From Mobilitalea sp. (GTDB lineage: Bacteria; Bacillota_A; Clostridia; Lachnospirales; Lachnospiraceae), in NCBI GenBank assembly GCA_029974875.1, contig JARKQP010000530.1, positions 1-7,373 of the forward strand: 7,373 nt of DNA. The letters run 5' to 3'. This document shows, one piece after another, positions 1 to 6,022 of the stretch; the first letter of the stretch is position 1; each line of letters begins with the position of its first letter. The notes under the pieces were generated by a model. The model was given only the letters and a program-made list of their open reading frames with translations. It did not search any database and had not been told where the DNA came from. A program made the translations under genes and the position numbers.

Positions 1-1002
1 TGTAGTATGCTGTATTTCCAGAATTCGAAAAATTTATTATACCAGGTAACCTATTATAATAAGAGGATTAACCTTGAGATTTATCATGCTTTGGCGGATG
101 GGACAGGTGCATTAGGCTTTTTAAAGACCTTGGTCTACTTCTATATTACAATAAAGCATCAGGAGGATTTTCAGGACAGGCTTCCCGTTCTGGATTATGA
201 TGCATCCTTTTCACAAAAGATGGATGACAGCTTTTTGAAGCATTACAGCGGTGACCTGAAGCTGGACAGGATTAAGCTCACAAAGGCCTACCAGATCGTA
301 GGCCATCGTGCCATAGACAACCGTATCAAGGTGATTGAGGGTGAGATGTCGGTAAAGCAGATCCTGGAGCTGGCACACCATTATGATACAACCCTCACAA
401 TATATCTCACGGCGCTGTTCATGCAGGCAATCTCCATGGAAATGCCGGCAAGGGCGAAAAAATATCCGGTAGTATTATCTGTACCGGTGAATCTGCGCAC
501 CTATTTTCCATCAGTTACAGCCAGGAATTTCTTTACTACAATTAATATCAGCTATCATTTTGGAAAGGAGCCGGAACGCCTGGAGAATGTCATTAAGGCC
601 GTGAAGGAAGCCTTTGAGAAGGAATTAACCGAAGAGAAGCTTAGGAAACATATGAACCGTCTTTCCGCCCTGGAGCACAATGCTTTCATGAGGGTTATCC
701 CGTTGGTCTGGAAGGATTATATACTGCGGTGGGCAAACCGCCTGGCAGACAGGGGAGTTACCGCTTCCTTGTCCAATGTGGGAAAGGTCACGATAACAAA
801 GGAATTAACGCCCTATATCCGTATCTTTAATTGCTTTACCAGTGTAAGAAGGCCGCAGATTGCCATGTGTTCCTTCGGTGACCGGCTGGTGGTGAGCATA
901 GCCTCGCCCTTTACGGCTACGGATATACAGAAGAATTTCTTCAGGATCCTGAGCAGCGAAGGGGTTGACGTGTCCATTGCCTGCAATATAAAGGAAGTGT
1001 GA
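1..1002 (+). CDS. Alcohol-acetyltransferase-like (HxxxDG acyltransferase) protein, 5'-truncated by the window edge
   Basis: The frame is open from base 1 (TGT AGT before the first ATG at 7), so the gene probably begins upstream and about 100 residues are missing. Numbering from the ATG at 7, the motif HALADGTG lies at residues 27-34. This is the HxxxDG active-site signature of the condensation / alcohol-acetyltransferase / chloramphenicol-acetyltransferase-like fold, where the His is the general base for acyl transfer; it normally sits well over 100 residues into the protein. Further family-like stretches are VPVNLRTYFPS (159-169, equivalent to the conserved R-x-N-L-R-like strand) and SLSNVGKV (254-261). 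No signal peptide or membrane helix is visible in the part present. It is followed after 64 bases by the DUF6320-like gene and then the TraX-family gene, in the same direction. The acyl donor and acceptor cannot be read from the sequence. Family assignment is good; the specific substrate is unknown. Confidence 0.8.
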   Translation, partial: CSMLYFQNSKNLLYQVTYYNKRINLEIYHALADGTGALGFLKTLVYFYITIKHQEDFQDRLPVLDYDASFSQKMDDSFLKHYSGDLKLDRIKLTKAYQIVGHRAIDNRIKVIEGEMSVKQILELAHHYDTTLTIYLTALFMQAISMEMPARAKKYPVVLSVPVNLRTYFPSVTARNFFTTINISYHFGKEPERLENVIKAVKEAFEKELTEEKLRKHMNRLSALEHNAFMRVIPLVWKDYILRWANRLADRGVTASLSNVGKVTITKELTPYIRIFNCFTSVRRPQIAMCSFGDRLVVSIASPFTATDIQKNFFRILSSEGVDVSIACNIKEV

Positions 1003-1016
1003 AAAGCTTGGTTGTT

Positions 1017-1037
1017 TGTGCTGCCTACGGCAGCATA
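1017..1037 (+). other. Intergenic hairpin between the acyltransferase and zinc-ribbon genes
   Basis: TGCTGCC (1019-1025), TAC loop, GGCAGCA (1029-1035) is a perfect 7-bp inverted repeat, extendable by a G-U and a U-A pair to 1017-1037. No T-run follows, so it is not a standard intrinsic terminator. In a transcript it would sit about 15 bases after the upstream stop codon and 14 bases before the AGGAG of the next gene. It could stabilise or mark an mRNA end within the operon; that role is inference. Confidence 0.45.
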
Positions 1038-1066
1038 TCAGGAAGTTTGATAGGAGTTGAGGTCTG

Positions 1067-1732
1067 ATGCAGTTTTGTGATAATTGTAAGGTTTCCTTAA
1101 AGGGAAATAATAAGATATGTCCCCTGTGCGGAGGTATCGTCCAAAAGCAGGAGGAGGATATGCCGGAGGTGTTTCCGTTCATTCCTACCATATACCAGGA
1201 ATTTAATCTGTTAATCCGGACAATGCTGATGGTTTCAATTTCAGCGATTATTGTCAGCTTTGCCGTGAATCTGATATTTACAAAATCCTCTAATTGGTCA
1301 TTGTTTGTAGCGGGAGCTATTCTTTGTATGTGGGTCAGCTTATATTTTGTCATACAAAAAAGGCACAATGTTCCGAAAACCATTGTGTGGCAGGTGGTGC
1401 TGCTTACTGCTATATCCGTTATATGGGATTTTTCCACAGGATGGCATGAGTGGTCCATTGACTATGTGCTCCCGATCGCATGTGCTGCCGCAATGGTTGT
1501 GATGCCGATCGCGCACAGAATTTTGAAAATTGGTGTAAGGGATTTGTTAATTTATATATTTATGGATGCCATCTTTGGGTTTATCCCCATAATATTCCTG
1601 GCCTTTGGCCTTTTGCAGGTTGTTGTACCCGCTATCATATGCGCTACCCTCAGTGCTATCAGTCTGACTGCGATCGTGCTCTACGAAGGGGACAACCTGA
1701 AATCCGAATTAAAGAAACGGATGCATATTTGA
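1067..1732 (+). CDS. Zinc-ribbon membrane protein, DUF6320-like
   Basis: A 221-residue protein. The N-terminus has two CxxC knuckles (C4-x2-C7 and C18-x2-C21, the second as CPLCGG), a compact zinc ribbon expected in the cytoplasm. A short acidic linker follows (about 27-45), then six hydrophobic segments near residues 50-71, 77-96, 105-122, 131-149, 159-180 and 182-206, and a short basic tail (KSELKKRMHI). This zinc-ribbon-plus-six-helix design matches what I know as DUF6320 proteins, which in Lachnospiraceae and relatives occur beside alcohol-acetyltransferase-like genes, as here. The ATG at 1067 is preceded by TAGGAG at 1051-1056. The stop is 17 bases before the TraX-family ATG, suggesting co-transcription. 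No catalytic motif is seen; a scaffold or transport partner for the adjacent acyltransferase is inference only. Confidence 0.75.
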   Translation: MQFCDNCKVSLKGNNKICPLCGGIVQKQEEDMPEVFPFIPTIYQEFNLLIRTMLMVSISAIIVSFAVNLIFTKSSNWSLFVAGAILCMWVSLYFVIQKRHNVPKTIVWQVVLLTAISVIWDFSTGWHEWSIDYVLPIACAAAMVVMPIAHRILKIGVRDLLIYIFMDAIFGFIPIIFLAFGLLQVVVPAIICATLSAISLTAIVLYEGDNLKSELKKRMHI

Positions 1733-1749
1733 CCGGAAAGGATTGACCT

Positions 1750-2547
1750 ATGACTACTTTCGCTTTGAAGCTGCTTGCAATCAGCTTGATGTTAATTGAC
1801 CATATCGGCGTAATCTTAATATCCCCGGAGGAACACTGGAAATTATATGTAATATGCCGTGGGATAGGAAGGCTGGCTTTTCCTATTTTTGCGTTTTTAT
1901 TGGTAGAGGGTTTTTCAAGAACCTCCAACGTAAGGAGATATCTGGAACGGATGGGGCTTTTTGCGCTGATTTCTGAGATTCCCTTTGATATTGTTTTTTA
2001 TAAGGCACGTTATGGTACCTCCCTATGGGCGGATCTCAGCCAAGGTGGGAGCGGCTTTGACATAGAAGCCTTGCAGCTGGTATTTCACCGTTTGTGTGCC
2101 CACCAGAACGTCTTTTTTACCTTGTTTTTGGGGCTGTTCCTGTTGTATCACATGAAAAGGGTGGAGCGCAGATACCGGCACCATGCGGTATTGTGTAATG
2201 TATGGGAGGCATTGCTGGTGATCGGCTTTAGTGCGGCTGCCTACCTTCTCCGGCCGGATTATGGGATTGCCGGTATTTTAATTATTGTTGCTTTTTATGC
2301 ATTCCGTGGCAGCAGGCTGCTGCAGTCGGTGGCGTTGTTTATAATAACGGTTTCCCTTTTATGTAATGTCAGTCATTTTATGGAAACGGGCAACATATTA
2401 AGTATTATAAGCCTGTTGGCAACCCTGGCAATGATACCAATTGCTTTGTTTAACGATGAAAAGGGAAAGGATGTAAAATACTTATTTTACATCTTTTACC
2501 CCGGGCATTTAGTATTGTTATACCTGTTGAAATTGGCTATTTCATAG
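1750..2547 (+). CDS. TraX-family polytopic membrane protein (putative acyltransferase)
   Basis: A 265-residue, very hydrophobic protein with about eight membrane segments. Recognisable TraX-family landmarks in order are MLIDHIG (14-20), GRLAFPIFAFLLVEGF (40-55), EIPFDI (76-81), NVFFTL (120-125), LRPDYG (167-172) and KYLFYIFYPGHL (243-254). The founding member, F-plasmid TraX, N-acetylates pilin; chromosomal homologues are common in Firmicutes with no conjugation genes nearby, as here, and their substrates are mostly unknown. The invariant-looking Asp-His near the N-terminus and the C-terminal YPxH resemble the polar residues kept in membrane acyltransferases. The start is supported by AAAGGA (1737-1742) seven bases before the ATG. 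The last 11 bases overlap the 3' end of a convergent small gene. Family call is strong; naming it conjugal transfer would mislead. Confidence 0.85.
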   Translation: MTTFALKLLAISLMLIDHIGVILISPEEHWKLYVICRGIGRLAFPIFAFLLVEGFSRTSNVRRYLERMGLFALISEIPFDIVFYKARYGTSLWADLSQGGSGFDIEALQLVFHRLCAHQNVFFTLFLGLFLLYHMKRVERRYRHHAVLCNVWEALLVIGFSAAAYLLRPDYGIAGILIIVAFYAFRGSRLLQSVALFIITVSLLCNVSHFMETGNILSIISLLATLAMIPIALFNDEKGKDVKYLFYIFYPGHLVLLYLLKLAIS

Positions 2548-2713
2548 ATTGGGTGACCGTATCCTCCGCATCTGGCTTCCCGCTCGCTTCATACCGGATG
2601 GATTCGCCGCTGGCATAAGGTTTTTCAGGAAAGTAATATTTTAAGTCCATCTTATGAATACTATTGATGGAAGGAAATCGATAATAAGTTTTTTTGTCCG
2701 CTTCAAAATACAT
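2537..2713 (-). CDS. Small 58-residue protein of unknown function
   Basis: Reading the minus strand, ATG at 2713 opens a 58-codon frame ending in TAG at 2537-2539. The product starts MYFEADKKTYYRFP and ends DTVTQSMK. It is hydrophilic and rich in Tyr/Phe, Glu and Lys, with no membrane helix or Cys, so it is probably cytosolic. A GGAGG (2727-2723) lies nine bases before the ATG, a near-ideal ribosome site. Codon use resembles the neighbours and the amino-acid mix is protein-like. The gene converges on the TraX-family gene with an 11-base tail overlap. Its upstream region is a tandem array of GGAGG/CCTCC hairpins. A possible minus-strand -10 box TATACT is at 2872-2867, with no good -35. I do not recognise the family. 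It is easily missed because it is under 60 codons. Confidence 0.6.
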   Translation of the reverse strand: MYFEADKKTYYRFPSINSIHKMDLKYYFPEKPYASGESIRYEASGKPDAEDTVTQSMK

Positions 2714-2722
2714 ATTTTCAAT

Positions 2723-2823
2723 CCTCCTGCTTTCTGGAGGGTTTGTCCTCCTGCTTTCTGGGGGATTTGTCCTCCTTTTTTTGGAGGGCTTACCCTCATA
2801 TTTTTTTGGAGGATTTGTCCTCC
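2723..2823 (-). repeat. Tandem ~24-bp array of GGAGG/CCTCC hairpin units
   Basis: Four units of the form GGAGG-N6-CCTCC begin on the plus strand at 2736, 2760, 2783 and 2808 (spacings 24, 23, 25), with a fifth half-unit CCTCC at 2723-2727. The six-base centres are GTTTGT, ATTTGT, GCTTAC and ATTTGT. Units 2 and 3 carry one change each (GGGGG at 2760; CCTCA at 2794-2798). Linkers are TGCTTTCT (twice) or T-rich runs of seven T (2776-2782 and 2801-2807). On the minus strand the final GGAGG is the Shine-Dalgarno site of the 58-residue gene, so the array multiplies a ribosome-binding motif and its complement. On the plus strand the hairpins followed by seven T resemble short intrinsic terminators. 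There are no unique spacers, so it is not a CRISPR array. Confidence 0.8.
2760..2807 (+). terminator. Possible tandem weak terminators after the TraX-family operon
   Basis: Two array units are each followed by seven consecutive T on the plus strand: GGGGG-ATTTGT-CCTCC then T7 (2760-2782), and GAGGG-CTTA-CCCTC then ATAT7 (2784-2807). Stems are only five base pairs. They are the only terminator-like structures between the TraX-family stop codon (2547) and the next plus-strand promoter (about 2901). Termination here is inferred; each hairpin alone would be weak. Confidence 0.35.
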
Positions 2824-2900
2824 TGTCAATCTTTCTTTAATGTTATTGTTCTTCAAATCAGCAGGAAGTATACTAGGAAAGAGATTAAGAATTTACAAAA

Positions 2901-2929
2901 TTTGCATATTATTATTATGAGATTATAAT
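2901..2929 (+). promoter_or_regulatory. Probable sigma-A promoter of the DUF5721-like gene
   Basis: A perfect -10 box TATAAT (2924-2929) lies 17 bases after TTTGCA (2901-2906), a four-of-six match to the -35 consensus. Transcription would start near 2936, just before the GGGAG ribosome site at 2937-2941, leaving a leader of only about 14 nt. The -35 match is weak, so confidence is moderate. Confidence 0.45.
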
Positions 2930-2949
2930 TAGGACTGGGAGATAACAAT

Positions 2950-3447
2950 ATGATTTCATTGAACTTGGTCGAGGTGAAGGTATTTATGTCAAAGCTTTTG
3001 GCAGGAAATTCCTTTGATGACTTTTTGCTCCGGGAAATGGAGCTGCAGACCTTTACTGGCTTTACGATAACCGGGCAATTAAATGAAGCCTTTTTTTCAA
3101 AGGACGAACTGGAGCTGAAGGAGGAACAAAAAACCGTTGTCTGGGGTGATGTCCGTCAGATTGCATTTTCCATGATTAAGGGGAATAAGACGCCTCTATC
3201 ACTCAAAATAGTGTTCCAGCTGCCCAGAAAGCAATGTGAAGCCCTGCTGGCTTCCATTGGCGGAGGCTTACGTCTGGAGGAAATCGGCGGACTATACCTT
3301 AACATACGCTTTGAAAAGGGAGAATTGCGGGCTATCACCGGAACTGCGATCAAAACCTTTACCCTGGATAAGACACTGGAGCAGGAATGGGACAGGAGGG
3401 TAAAGGAAATCCTAAAGGAGCAGGGAATCCTATTTGAGGAATTATAG
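2950..3447 (+). CDS. DUF5721-like conserved protein of unknown function
   Basis: A 165-residue soluble protein beginning MISLNLVEVKVFMSKLLAG. The opening segment, the FDDFLLREMELQTFTGFTI region (24-42) and the C-terminal WDRRVKEILKEQGILFEEL fit my recollection of DUF5721, a family found mainly in Lachnospiraceae with no known biochemical role. There are no membrane helices, no signal peptide and no metal-binding cluster. The C-terminal third (about 117-160) alternates strands and a charged helix. Start choice: GGGAG (2937-2941) precedes the ATG at 2950 by eight bases, and the N-terminus matches the family as I remember it; an internal ATG at 2986 would lose that conserved start. It appears to be a single-gene transcript, with its own promoter upstream and the CIRCE hairpin 14 bases after its stop codon. 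Confidence 0.7.
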   Translation: MISLNLVEVKVFMSKLLAGNSFDDFLLREMELQTFTGFTITGQLNEAFFSKDELELKEEQKTVVWGDVRQIAFSMIKGNKTPLSLKIVFQLPRKQCEALLASIGGGLRLEEIGGLYLNIRFEKGELRAITGTAIKTFTLDKTLEQEWDRRVKEILKEQGILFEEL

Positions 3448-3460
3448 ATATGGTGGATTG

Positions 3461-3487
3461 TTAGCACTCCTTTGAAAGGAGTGCTAA
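3461..3487 (+). promoter_or_regulatory. CIRCE element (HrcA repressor operator)
   Basis: TTAGCACTC-N9-GAGTGCTAA matches the CIRCE consensus at all 18 conserved positions. The nine-base spacer CTTTGAAAG is itself palindromic, so the whole 27 bases form 13 perfect pairs around one central G. CIRCE is the binding site of HrcA, which represses chaperone genes until heat or unfolded protein inactivates it. Here it lies seven bases upstream of the -35 box of the htpG promoter, not between promoter and gene as is usual. The RNA hairpin followed by TTTT could also end transcription of the DUF5721-like gene, 14 bases upstream. Confidence 0.95.
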
Positions 3488-3494
3488 TTTTGTC

Positions 3495-3523
3495 TTGACA
3501 ATTTTATTTACCCGTATTATGAT
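3495..3523 (+). promoter_or_regulatory. Sigma-A promoter for htpG
   Basis: TTGACA (3495-3500, perfect -35) and TATGAT (3518-3523, five of six) are separated by the optimal 17 bases. Transcription should begin near 3530, giving a leader of about 250 nt before htpG. The CIRCE element directly upstream places it under HrcA control. A second, weaker -10-like TATAAT at 3739-3744, nearer htpG, has no convincing -35. Confidence 0.8.
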
Positions 3524-3778
3524 ATCCTTTGAAGGAAAATATACCTATCCACTGCGTTGCCGTCAGTCAGTGTAGCCACTGCTATGCCTCCCTGCTCCGT
3601 CTTGTGGAGTGGCAAATATTCAGCACGGCTTGGCTAAAGATGAATGGGAAAGTGCATTAATACGGCAGGCGGCTAGGACAAAATACGCACCGGCGTTATA
3701 TTTAAGTAAGAATGACGTTATAGCAAAAGACAACGTTATATAATTTTAATAATACAGAATTTAAAAAGGAGTGTTACT
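3524..3778 (+). other. Long htpG leader with nested inverted repeats and a remnant-like reading frame
   Basis: This stretch holds no secure gene. Bases 3550-3636 are more GC-rich than the flanks and contain overlapping inverted repeats: CACTG/CAGTG (3550-3554 with 3568-3572), GCCACT/AGTGGC (3575-3580 with 3608-3613) and TAGCCA/TGGCTA (3573-3578 with 3631-3636). The last two exclude each other, so alternative folds are possible. An open frame 3609-3743 (GTG start, 44 codons) reads like protein (AKDEWESALIRQAARTKY) but has no ribosome site. The 3' part carries three copies of CGTTATA (3694, 3716, 3734). The htpG ribosome site AAGGAG is at 3766-3771. The 3550-3640 part may be a dispersed intergenic repeat; that is a suspicion only. 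Confidence 0.5.
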
Positions 3779-5929
3779 ATGAGTACAGAACGCGGTAATT
3801 TATCAATCCATTCAGAGAACATTTTTCCGATTATTAAAAAATGGTTGTATTCTGACCATGACATCTTTGTCCGTGAATTGATTTCCAATGGCACGGATGC
3901 CATTACAAAGCTGAAGAAGCTGGAGATCATGGGGGAGGTTGATATTCCGGAGGATAACCATTACAAGATCACGGTAACTGTTAATCCGGAGCAAAAGACC
4001 ATTACCTTCTCTGATAACGGCGTTGGTATGACGGCTGATGAAGTAAAGGAATACATCAACCAGATTGCATTTTCCGGTGCACAGAAGTTCATGGAGAAAT
4101 ATAAGGGCAAGACAACGGAAGACCAGATTATCGGACATTTTGGTCTGGGCTTTTATTCAGCCTTTATGGTAGCTGCCCGTGTATCCATTGAAACCTTATC
4201 CTGGCAGCCGGATGCTACGCCAGTCCACTGGGAGTCCGACGGCGGTACGGAATATGAGATGAGTGAAAGCACTAAGACAGAACGCGGTACGGACATCACC
4301 CTGCATCTGAACGAGGAAAGCTATGAATTTTCCAATGAGTACCGTGTGAAGGAAGTTATCAGAAAATACTGCTCCTTCATGCCGGTGGAGATTTATTTTG
4401 TAAATGCAAATGCCCCGGTAGAGGAAAAGAAGGAAGAGGTAGTAGATGCGGTTGTCGGGGAAGACGGAGTTGCTGCTGAGGATGCCAAAGAAGAGAAGCA
4501 GGAGACGAAGCCCCAGCCGATCAACAACACGACCCCCCTCTGGACAAAGCATCCTAATGATTGTACGGAGGAAGAGTACAAGAATTTCTACCGTGACGTA
4601 TTCCATGACTATAAGGAGCCTTTGTTCTGGATCCACCTGAATATGGATTATCCCTTCAACCTAAAGGGAATCCTTTATTTCCCGAAGATTAATACGGAGT
4701 ATGATTCTTTGGAAGGTTTGATTAAATTATACAATAACCAGGTATTTATTGCCGATAACATCAAGGAAGTGATTCCGGAATTCTTAATGCTCCTTAAGGG
4801 CGTTATTGACTGTCCTGACCTTCCGCTCAATGTATCCAGAAGCGCATTGCAGAATGACGGCTTTGTAAAGAAGATCTCTGAGTACATTTCCAAAAAGGTA
4901 GCTGATAAGCTGGTTGGAATGTACAAGGTTGAGAGGGAAAGCTATGAGAAGTTCTGGGATGACATCAGCCCCTTCATCAAATTTGGCTGCTTAAAGGATG
5001 TTAAATTCCATGAGAAGGTGAAGGATTCTATCATCTATAAGAACCTGGAAGGTAAGTATATTACCCTGGAGGAATATGTAAAGGCCAGCCAGGGAGAGGA
5101 TGCGGAAGGTGAAAAAGCAGCTGACGGGGCTGGAACAGCAGAAACAGTAGAAACTGTAAAAGCAGCTGAAGCTGTAGATGCAGCGGAAGCTACAGATAAA
5201 AGCACAGAAGCTGCAGATAAAAATGCGGACGCTGAAAAGGGCGGCCACGACCATGAGCATGGAGAAAACTGTGACTGCGGCCATGACCATGAAGAGGAAG
5301 AAGAGACAGAGGAAAAGAAGACGGTTATTTATTATGTGACCGACTTAAAGCAGCAGGGACAGTACATTAATATGTTCAAGGAAGCAGGCGTTGATGCCTT
5401 AATCCTTACCCATAACATTGACCAGCCCTTCATCACACGTCTGGAATCCGAGGACCAGAAATTAAGGTTCCAGAGAATTGATGCTGACATTACGGAAGGC
5501 TTCAAGGAAGAGCCGAAGAAGAAGGAAAAGAAGATCCTTGAGAACAATACAGAGGCGATGACTGCGTTATTCCGTAAGGTTTTAGGCAAGGAGCAGCTTG
5601 AAGTCAAGGTTGATAAGTTTAAGAACGAAAAGATCTCCTCCGTTATGACCTTATCGGAGGAAAGCAGAAGAATGCAGGATATGATGCGTATGTATAATAT
5701 GGGCGGCATGGACATGGGAGGCTTTGGCGGCGGCGGTGAGACCCTGGTGCTCAATGCAAATAACCAGTTAGTGAAGTATATTATTACAAACGAGAATGCG
5801 GAGCAGACACCGATGATCTGCGAGCAGCTCTATGATCTTGCACTTCTTGCCCACAAGCAGCTGGAGCCGGAAGCAATGACAAAGTTCATCCAGAGAAGTA
5901 ATGATATTATGCTGTTGATGGCAAAATAA
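3779..5929 (+). CDS. htpG: HtpG, Hsp90-family chaperone with acidic and His/Cys-rich inserts
   Basis: A cytosolic ATP-dependent chaperone acting as a dimer. The N-terminal GHKL ATPase is intact: ELISNGTDA (33-41, catalytic Glu33 and Asn37), DNGVGM (79-84) and GHFGLGFYSAFMV (119-131). The middle domain follows, with NVSRSALQND (351-360) carrying the catalytic-loop Arg354, then the dimerisation domain to residue 716. The protein is about 90 residues longer than typical bacterial HtpG (about 625-640). Two low-complexity inserts explain this: an acidic Lys/Glu/Ala stretch near 211-247, at the N/middle linker, and an Ala/Glu-rich stretch near 436-513 in the middle domain. The second contains HDHEHGENCDCGHDHE (490-505), a potential metal-binding cluster of five His and two Cys. 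A Met/Gly-rich loop is at 632-653. AAGGAG lies seven bases before the ATG. A CIRCE site and strong promoter lie upstream; it appears monocistronic, ending at a hairpin terminator. Confidence 0.97.
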   Translation: MSTERGNLSIHSENIFPIIKKWLYSDHDIFVRELISNGTDAITKLKKLEIMGEVDIPEDNHYKITVTVNPEQKTITFSDNGVGMTADEVKEYINQIAFSGAQKFMEKYKGKTTEDQIIGHFGLGFYSAFMVAARVSIETLSWQPDATPVHWESDGGTEYEMSESTKTERGTDITLHLNEESYEFSNEYRVKEVIRKYCSFMPVEIYFVNANAPVEEKKEEVVDAVVGEDGVAAEDAKEEKQETKPQPINNTTPLWTKHPNDCTEEEYKNFYRDVFHDYKEPLFWIHLNMDYPFNLKGILYFPKINTEYDSLEGLIKLYNNQVFIADNIKEVIPEFLMLLKGVIDCPDLPLNVSRSALQNDGFVKKISEYISKKVADKLVGMYKVERESYEKFWDDISPFIKFGCLKDVKFHEKVKDSIIYKNLEGKYITLEEYVKASQGEDAEGEKAADGAGTAETVETVKAAEAVDAAEATDKSTEAADKNADAEKGGHDHEHGENCDCGHDHEEEEETEEKKTVIYYVTDLKQQGQYINMFKEAGVDALILTHNIDQPFITRLESEDQKLRFQRIDADITEGFKEEPKKKEKKILENNTEAMTALFRKVLGKEQLEVKVDKFKNEKISSVMTLSEESRRMQDMMRMYNMGGMDMGGFGGGGETLVLNANNQLVKYIITNENAEQTPMICEQLYDLALLAHKQLEPEAMTKFIQRSNDIMLLMAK
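5240..5293 (+). other. Segment encoding the His/Cys-rich putative metal-binding stretch of HtpG
   Basis: Codons 488-505 of htpG encode Gly-Gly then alternating His-Asp/Glu with a Cys-Asp-Cys centre (H490, H492, H494, C498, C500, H502, H504), followed by an acidic run. Similar His/Cys tails bind nickel or zinc in proteins such as SlyD. Just upstream (5168-5224) the coding DNA shows three spaced copies of GAAGCTNNAGAT at 5168, 5186 and 5207, encoding EAxD, a sign that the insert grew by short duplications. Metal binding is inference from composition. Confidence 0.6.
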
Positions 5930-5959
5930 TAGCATTGTAGAAATGGAATAATAGGATAA

Positions 5960-6002
5960 AAGCCTCGGGAGGATCATGCTAGCTTATGGTCTCCCGAGGC
6001 TT
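5960..6002. terminator. Bidirectional hairpin terminator between htpG and merR
   Basis: AGCCTCGGGAG (5961-5971) pairs perfectly with CTCCCGAGGCT (5991-6001), with an added A-T pair at 5960/6002. The 19-base loop can pair further (ATCAT with ATGGT, one wobble, one bulge), making a long stem. It begins 31 bases after the htpG stop codon. On the plus strand it is followed by TTCTTTCTGTCCTTT; on the minus strand by CTTTTATCC. It therefore can serve both convergent genes. Confidence 0.85.
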
Positions 6003-6022
6003 CTTTCTGTCCTTTAGCTTTT

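Noticed and set aside
1017..1037. Hairpin considered as an intrinsic terminator
   Set aside because: There is no T-run after it and the next gene follows closely in the same direction.
1750..2547. TraX-family gene taken as a sign of conjugation or plasmid DNA
   Set aside because: No other transfer, replication or mobility genes are present, and chromosomal TraX homologues are common in Firmicutes.
2641..2856. Minus-strand 71-codon frame with GGQ/LQK repeats across the hairpin array
   Set aside because: It begins with TTG, has no ribosome site, and exists because the ~24-bp repeats leave frames open. It also runs in another frame over the better-supported 58-codon gene.
2654..2920. Plus-strand frame with Pro-Pro-Ala-Phe-Trp repeats
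   Set aside because: Composition is an artefact of the GGAGG/CCTCC array and it opposes the 58-codon gene. No ribosome site.
3573..3636. Inverted repeats in the htpG leader considered as a known riboswitch or T-box
   Set aside because: I find no T-box motif or recognisable conserved riboswitch core.
4196..4636. Long antisense frames within htpG, and similar ones within the acyltransferase and zinc-ribbon genes (805-1458)
   Set aside because: They are shadows of well-supported coding sequences with no ribosome sites or recognisable protein features.
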